Assembly: GCA_023101885.1 (NCBI GenBank)
Contig: JALPQD010000358.1
Span: 2,018,761 to 2,082,760 of the forward strand
Direction of reading: 5' to 3'
DNA: 64,000 nucleotides
DNA from: Typhlomys cinereus
Taxonomy: Eukaryota; Chordata; Mammalia; Rodentia; Platacanthomyidae
Made by a program: the position numbers and the translations under genes. A model generated the notes under the pieces. That model ran no database searches, was not told where the DNA came from, and saw only the letters and a list, made by a program, of their open reading frames with translations. Below are positions 58,330-64,000 of the stretch, piece after piece (position 1 is the stretch's first letter; the number at the start of each line of letters is the position of its first letter).

Positions 58330-58508
58330 TTATAGAATCAGCATCCTGGGTCTTGGCTTTGTCTCTCAATTATCCCTGTCACTGTGTATTGTCAGGCAAG
58401 GTGTTCACTAGTCAGTGTGTTTCCTCATGAGAAAACAGCTATAATGATTCATGCATTGTTATACTTTATGTATCATAAAATACAGATTAAATGAAACAAT
58501 GAGGGGAT
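58330..58508 (+). mobile_element. MIR SINE
   Basis: 'gaatcagcatcctgggtctt', 'cactgtgtattgtcaggcaa', 'gtgtttcctcatgagaaaac' and 'cagattaaatgaaac' follow the MIR core and 3' region in order. It is a pre-rodent relic. Confidence 0.72.
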
Positions 58509-60369
58509 GCTCTGGCATGAAAGCCACATGATAACCAGGTTTCCCTGTAGATTTTATTCTTTAGCTGGATTCAGTCTACCAAATCCAGAATTTTCAAAAT
58601 GTTATTATTTATTTCATTGTAGAGTAATGAGCAGAAATTTTGAAAATGAAGTAACTATGGAGTCATTTTTGCTTTGCACACTTATTTCTCATTGTTCAAA
58701 GCAGTTGTCAAGAATTGCCAGAAATGCTGAACCACTGTTTAGGGAGGCACAAAGCTAGGTTCCCATGAGCTTGTGAGCACATTTTGACCAATAGAGCAAC
58801 ATAGGATTTTGCTGTGTGCTTGTTTCTGTTTAACGATGATACCTTGCTGAATGCATTAATTTATGGCCAGTGGTGCTGTGATTGAGGCCTGAGAGAAGCA
58901 TAACTATTACACATCTATACCTCATAAAGAAGGTAGCCAACTTCTTCCTTCAAGAACTCTGGAGAGCTCCTCAGCTCCTTGGGGCCATTATAATTGGCTG
59001 AGTCACCAGGAAACATGACACAGGTCAAAGACTTTGCACTGAATAGACAAAAGGATGGGACTTTGGGGGTGACTCAGACAACTCAGAGTTCTGTGTATAT
59101 GAGACAATGACTGTGATATACCCCAAGGGCTGCAATAGCAGTTTTGGGACATCTTTGTGTATGCTCACCCACAAGTGATAAGGATTCATATGAAGTGTGC
59201 CTTTTCACATGTATTCATTTGACCCACATGTGGTTGTTTGAAAGGCACTATGATAAAGTTTTTGAATCCATTTTCTCCCTTACTGTGTTCATCCTACTAT
59301 GTACTAAGGGTAGAGAGACTGAAGAACCAGGTGCTGAAGGAACAGGAACTCAGCGAAAACCAACATGGAAAGGTAACTTGGGTGTAAGTGAAACCTAAAG
59401 CAGGATCTGACCTCACAGTCTATTCTTATGCCTCATATTAATGTCCACATATTTTGTACATTGAAAGATAATATTGTAAAATCAACATGGTGAACATGTA
59501 TGACTCTTTGTGCCCAGGTAGAAAACTGCTATCTTTGGCCAGCACATTGACGTGGCATTTTTTTTAATAGAAGCTACAGACATTTAAATATCTATTAAGC
59601 ACTAAATTTGCTTCCCTTTGTTGCTCATCCGACATTTGTTCAATGGGCCAAGAAGTATGTCAAGCAGAGCAATGGCAGGCTGAGGAGCCAGCCCCACGGT
59701 CTCTGTGAAACACAACTTACCCAGTGCTCTACACATTTCCCAGCATTATCAAAGCAGCCATAGTACGACAGCAACTTCACACTTGGAAGGGCCAAAAATA
59801 AGGGAAAGTTATTGCTAATTTTAAAGCCATTATTGTCAAGCTAAAAATATCTGGAAATTATATAAAAGTTGGGTTCAATATCTACTTTTTCTGTGAGTGA
59901 TAGATGAATTCACCGAAGCTTTTGGGTGAAACAGGAATATTAAGGTTCAATACATCAACCAGGATAGATTAGACTCTCTGGTATGACAATGTTCAACCCC
60001 AGAGTATCACAGAAAAGTGTATTTCTTGTTCTACAAGTCTCATGTCCTCTTCCATCTTATAACTCAGGTCTTGAAGCAATACATATTACATTTACTCCCA
60101 TCAACTGAATGTCTAGTAAACAAGCTTTAGATAAGCAATATTATTGATCAAACATGAATGAACCTTTCAGTTAAGTCCTACAGAGCATCTAACCATTAGT
60201 GCTATGATTCACTGTACATGGAAAATGCTAATAAAGCCTCAGATTTCCTTTAATTAATATTTATTACTTTTCTTTTGAATTTGGGAAGGAACTTGAATTT
60301 CTTCTCATTCCAAGGGCCTGGCTTTATGAGAGCATTAGGAGGGATCATGACCATAAAGTACAATATCCA
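58509..60369. other. Unrecognised intron sequence
   Basis: No repeat or exon was assigned. The frames at 58507 and 59144 (83-84 codons) lack recognisable domains. Confidence 0.45.
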
Positions 60370-60840
60370 GACTCACAATGCCTGTCAGTGTTAATCAGTG
60401 AAGCACAGTTGTGCCCTCCACCCCAACTCATGTCCTTTCAGAGTATAAGATTATGAGCTCATTTGGAAACTGTGTCTATGTAGATGTGATTAGTTGAGCT
60501 AGGAAAAGACACACTGCATTAGAGAAGGCCTTAAAGAGGACTGGTATCTTAATAAGAACACTCAGGAAAAAAGACTGCATGTCAAGGAATGCAGGGATTG
60601 CAAAGATGGAGTGGCAATGCCAAGGAGATTCAGGAGCCCGCATAAGACAGGAGGAAAAGACAGGAATCCTCCCTAGTGACCAACCTAGGAAACTGCAGCA
60701 GATAGGTCCAGATTAAAAACCCAAGAAGCACAGCTTGTTAAGATTTTGGTCAAGTTTTCTTTTGAGTTCATCTGTTTGTTTTCCCAAAGTACCTGAATCT
60801 TAATCTTAGTTGAGACATTTGCTGTCACTGAAACCTTGTA
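60370..60840 (+). mobile_element. MLT1-like MaLR LTR, old
   Basis: 'gagctcatttggaaactgtg', 'gtagatgtgattagttgagc', 'gactggtatcttaataagaa' and 'gaatcctccctagtgacc' follow the MLT1 LTR order. The 3' third is poorly matched, so the right end is approximate. Confidence 0.7.
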
Positions 60841-62666
60841 GCAACTCTGGGGAAATATCAAGCTCCTGACAGTAGGGAGTTAGCAAGAATCCCCCCACCA
60901 CCACCATCACCACATTCCCTGTTCTGTTCTGTCTGTTCAGTTTTAGCATCATTTGTCTATGCAAGCCAGCCTTCAAACCTCCAATCCCCTTCTCTCAGCC
61001 TCTAGGTGCTGCAATCATAGACACACACCTCCAAGTCCTGCCTTCAATTGTAGTTTGCTATCTCCTCAGGACAGCTCTCTTTCTTCAGTTATCAATCACA
61101 TTCCACTTTCCAGATCCCGAGTATTACAATATTTTTGCTTTGCATTGTGCTGTGGCAGGAGAATAGAACAGAAAGAGGCAACTTCAACTATGTACCCCAT
61201 CACATCCTTCTCCCTGGCCTGTTTTCTACTGCATATCTAGTTGTGTATCTCATCACATATGTGCTGCACCTCCCTGGCTGATGTTGGATGCATAAATTCT
61301 CTATACGTTACATAAGAAGCATGAGATAGGCAAAGAGATCTTAATCACTTTTATGTATCAAAGACTCAGGAATATTAAAGGAAATAATCTGTAAATTTTA
61401 AGTATCTTAAGATAGACATCAGTCTTAAGCTAAGAGAGTAAGGAAGCTCCAACAATCACAGAGGAAACTGCCATTCCTCCACGTATTTGTCTTGCAGCTC
61501 TGAGCTGCTAGCTTAAGGTCTGGTCACACTGCAGCATGTACTGTTTCTAGCCAGAAAGTCCAGTAGGTTCCCTTAGTGAAAAGCACCTTTTAAGACTAGT
61601 CAGCATAGATTTCTATAGCCACTCCTAGGAACCTCCATCAAGAATCCAGGAGAAGGTGGTGAGCTCAGAGTCAAAAGCTGCTTGACAATCATGGAACTAG
61701 GGGAAACAGAGATGGGACTAGGGGAAACAGATGCTTGATCACACTAGCTCTGCCTCCTTCCAGCTGATGAACCATTGAGTTATGGACCAGACAGAGCTTA
61801 CACTAATGGTGCGAGGCACTGCCAGAAGCAGTGTGATTATGCTAATAGCTTCTGTATAATGACTCAATGGTGATGGTAACCCCACTAACATCCTTGTCCT
61901 GGATCTCCTCTTTATCCTTACACAGTGTCGCTATTCAATTTCTATATATATATATAGCAGCATGACTCTCCTTCTTTCTGTCTCCTGTCCTGTGAGCACA
62001 CATGGGTCAGAGTCCCTCCCCCTGCTTCTGCCTTCACATCAAGAACCACAGCAGACACCCGGGACACAAACAAGGACTGGGAACTGGTTTGTTTGTCCGT
62101 GGTCTTTCCCAGCACTTTAGAAGTTCTAGCACACGCGCGTCCCACCAAAGAAAGCAAGTCAGACTGAAGACTCAGTTCACACCTGAAGTCAGTAGGAGGC
62201 CACAATCGCAGGGTCTATCATGTGTGTGCCTGTCATGAAGCATCTCTGAAAAGCAGCAAGCTTTCAAATATTCACACCTAGAAGCCACCGGAGCAGCAGC
62301 AGCGCACACAGCACACAGCAAACCCAAGCAGGAAGCGGGGTGTTTCTGGCCTCACCATTCTGCTGGCTGGATTTTACATGCTCCTCTTTTGTTTTGCCTT
62401 AATTACAGATGTGATCTTAAGCCAATACAGCTGATTAGTCAGAGGTTTAACAACAAGGCTATCCCAGGGTTGAGGCCTCCAGACACTGCTGCCGGGGCTG
62501 CCACTTACCACAGGGAACACAATGTTGTCACCAGTAAGAAGCAAGTGGCAGTTCTGAAAGATCCTGGCTTGAGTATTCCTCTCCAAGACCTCTAAGTTGT
62601 TCCCTCCATCTGCGATATCTTAAGTTCAAAAATGCAGGTTCTGATCTGTTTCAGTCCTGCTCCCGG
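60841..62666. other. Unrecognised intron with a short (TA)n
   Basis: A (TA)n run is at 61943-61956. Nothing else was recognised. The segment 61700-61740 holds a near-perfect 'actaggggaaacagatg' doublet. Confidence 0.45.
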
Positions 62667-62685
62667 CCTAAACGGCTCTTTCTTT

Positions 62686-62973
62686 TTTTTTTTTTTATTA
62701 TTTATTCAATTGTGCATGCGTGCGTGTGTGCGCGTGTGTGCGTGTGTGTATGTGTGTGTGTGTAGAACCACGGATGAATTCGGGAACCACCATGGACCGC
62801 CTCCACCTTCTCCTCATTTTCTCTGCCCCGGGATTCACAGGCTCCGCCCTACCAGGACCAGAAGCGCAGGCCACCCCCACTTCTGCCTGTCTATACGTGG
62901 GGTCTAGGATCTGAACTCAGGACCTTCTGCCTGCAAGGCAGAGGCTTAACCCCTGAGCCACCTCTCCAGCCCC
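62686..62973 (-). mobile_element. Young B2-superfamily SINE with 19-bp target duplication
   Basis: The head (minus) 'gggctggagaggtggctcag', the GC-rich body and the CA-rich tail match the copies at 9.3 and 28.6 kb almost base for base, apart from a small gap near 62888. The duplication cctaaacggctctttcttt (62667-62685) and its copy at 62974-62992 differ at one CpG-type position. Confidence 0.95.
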
Positions 62974-62992
62974 CCTAAATGGCTCTTTCTTT

Positions 62993-64000
62993 AAGCATGG
63001 TCTCCAACTAGGTGCTTAATGTGCTCCCTTTCTGCATTTCCCAGAGCCCCAGACCTTATCTATCATCCAGATACCACCTGATTCCAGTGACTGGCTCAGT
63101 CATCACATGTTCTCAGTTCCCACACACTGCATGCTTGCTTTTGTCCAATCCCCTCTCAGTGCTTATCTCTAGTCACCCTCATGTCTAATGGTTGACACTG
63201 CCAAGCCCAGGACATGCTTAGCTTCACAGATGCTTCAATTCTGTGTTTGGTTGCCCCAAGATCCTTTCTGCTCAAAGTCCCCTCAGATGAGAAGACAGGC
63301 TGAAGAAGGAAGATGTGAACTGGAAGAGAAGGAGTTAAGTGTAGCACAGGGAAACGACAGTCTTTCTTCTGCCTGCCCAAAATAAGCAGGTGGTGATGTC
63401 TGCCTCCCCTTCTCAGTCCCTTCTGTTCTAACTGTGAGCAAGGGTTATGAGGAGTCAGCACCCTGCACAGGAAGAGCCTTCAGAACCATGGACAGCACAG
63501 ATCCTCCGCTGAGTTCGGACTGCCTCAAATGCTCTTGGCCTTTGCTTCTGAAATATATTCATAACAACTAATAAATGACCTCTGAGTTCTGTCCAAAGAC
63601 CCTGCAGAATATTTGAATTTAGGCAAATGGTCTCATATATGGCCATCTGAGGACATATATAAAATCACAAGGAACTATTTTTGCCATGTGTTTACTTTTT
63701 TGTAGAAATAACCTTTCTTTTGCTAATTGAGATGATAAATGAAGATATAGCCTCTTCTGTTCTGTCACCCCAAAGTGACACTTAACAGTAGCACTCTTCT
63801 CAGGTGGAGAGAATAAGTCGGTTCTCATTCATAGAAAAGAAGTAAAAGTCTATTTTAGATGTGATGATGGGTAGTAGATCACATGGAGAGCACCCAACCT
63901 CTTGGAGGCCAAGAGTTCACTCAATACCACAGCATGTACTATGTTTCCAAACAAATGGGCTCAACCCCAGACACACCACTATGATTGAACATTCATTATG
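62993..64000. other. Unrecognised intron sequence to the window edge
   Basis: No repeat or exon was assigned. The 101-codon minus frame at 63156-63461 has no recognisable domain. Confidence 0.45.

Larger units (their letters stand above)
43138..64000 (-). other. ZMAT4: ZMAT4 upstream intron (partial)
   Basis: This is intron 5' of the exon in gene orientation and it runs off the window. No codons for the preceding ZMAT4 finger (CCTLCNMSF type) were seen. It holds SINEs, two solo-LTR or LTR-like insertions, and MIR and MLT1-like remnants, listed separately. Confidence 0.8.

Noticed and set aside
1..64000. CRISPR arrays, bacterial operons or viral genomes
   Set aside because: No spacer-repeat structure, no dense coding, and the sequence composition and repeats are those of rodent nuclear DNA.

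Overview
The window is nuclear DNA from a rodent and lies almost entirely in introns. It has no operons or prokaryotic features. It does contain rodent-type SINEs (B1, B4, ID-like and eleven copies of a B2-superfamily, tRNA-headed SINE), an ORR1/MT-like MaLR LTR, older MIR and MLT1-like remnants, and several generations of LINE-1. The B2-superfamily SINE is not the standard mouse or rat B2. From memory it looks most like the Dip-type SINE of jerboas and jumping mice (Dipodoidea), so a dipodoid host is my best guess, not a proof.

The only cellular coding sequence I recognise is one 228-bp exon on the minus strand (42910-43137). It has canonical splice sites and encodes a matrin/U1-type C2H2 zinc finger matching ZMAT4. 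Residues that remain in the family protein after this exon suggest it is the penultimate coding exon. Everything above 43137 is then upstream intron of ZMAT4 and everything below 42910 is downstream intron.

Layout. 1-1375: old plus-strand L1 3' end split by an old SINE. 1376-16355: sparse intron with SINEs, L1 3'-UTR fragments and two minisatellites (24 bp and 29 bp units) around 6 kb. 16374-22740: a full-length L1 in the sense of ZMAT4, flanked by an 18-19 bp target-site duplication (TSD), with two promoter monomers and an intact ORF1 but a broken ORF2. 25-31 kb: ID-like SINE, a short tandem duplication, and an ORR1-like LTR split by a young SINE. 31412-35828: a second L1 of the same family, antisense to the gene, with a 2.04-kb internal deletion that joins ORF1 to the reverse-transcriptase region, an ORF2-templated patch in its 3' UTR and a probable 3' transduction. 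36.1-40.8 kb: an ancient L1 invaded by a B4 SINE and by a 5'-inverted L1, which itself took in a solo LTR. 41-50 kb: repeat-poor sequence around the exon. 51.5-57.4 kb: two copies of an unclassified LTR-like repeat, one hosting both a SINE and a second copy of the solo-LTR family. 58-64 kb: MIR, MLT1-like and young SINE copies.

The genes do not act together. The value of the window is as a record of nested retrotransposition inside one host gene. I found no CRISPR array, no non-coding RNA gene outside SINE heads, and no undescribed protein system. The most informative oddities are the deleted, fused L1, an LTR family whose TATA box and poly(A) signal are about 21 bp apart, and the young GC-rich SINE subfamily.
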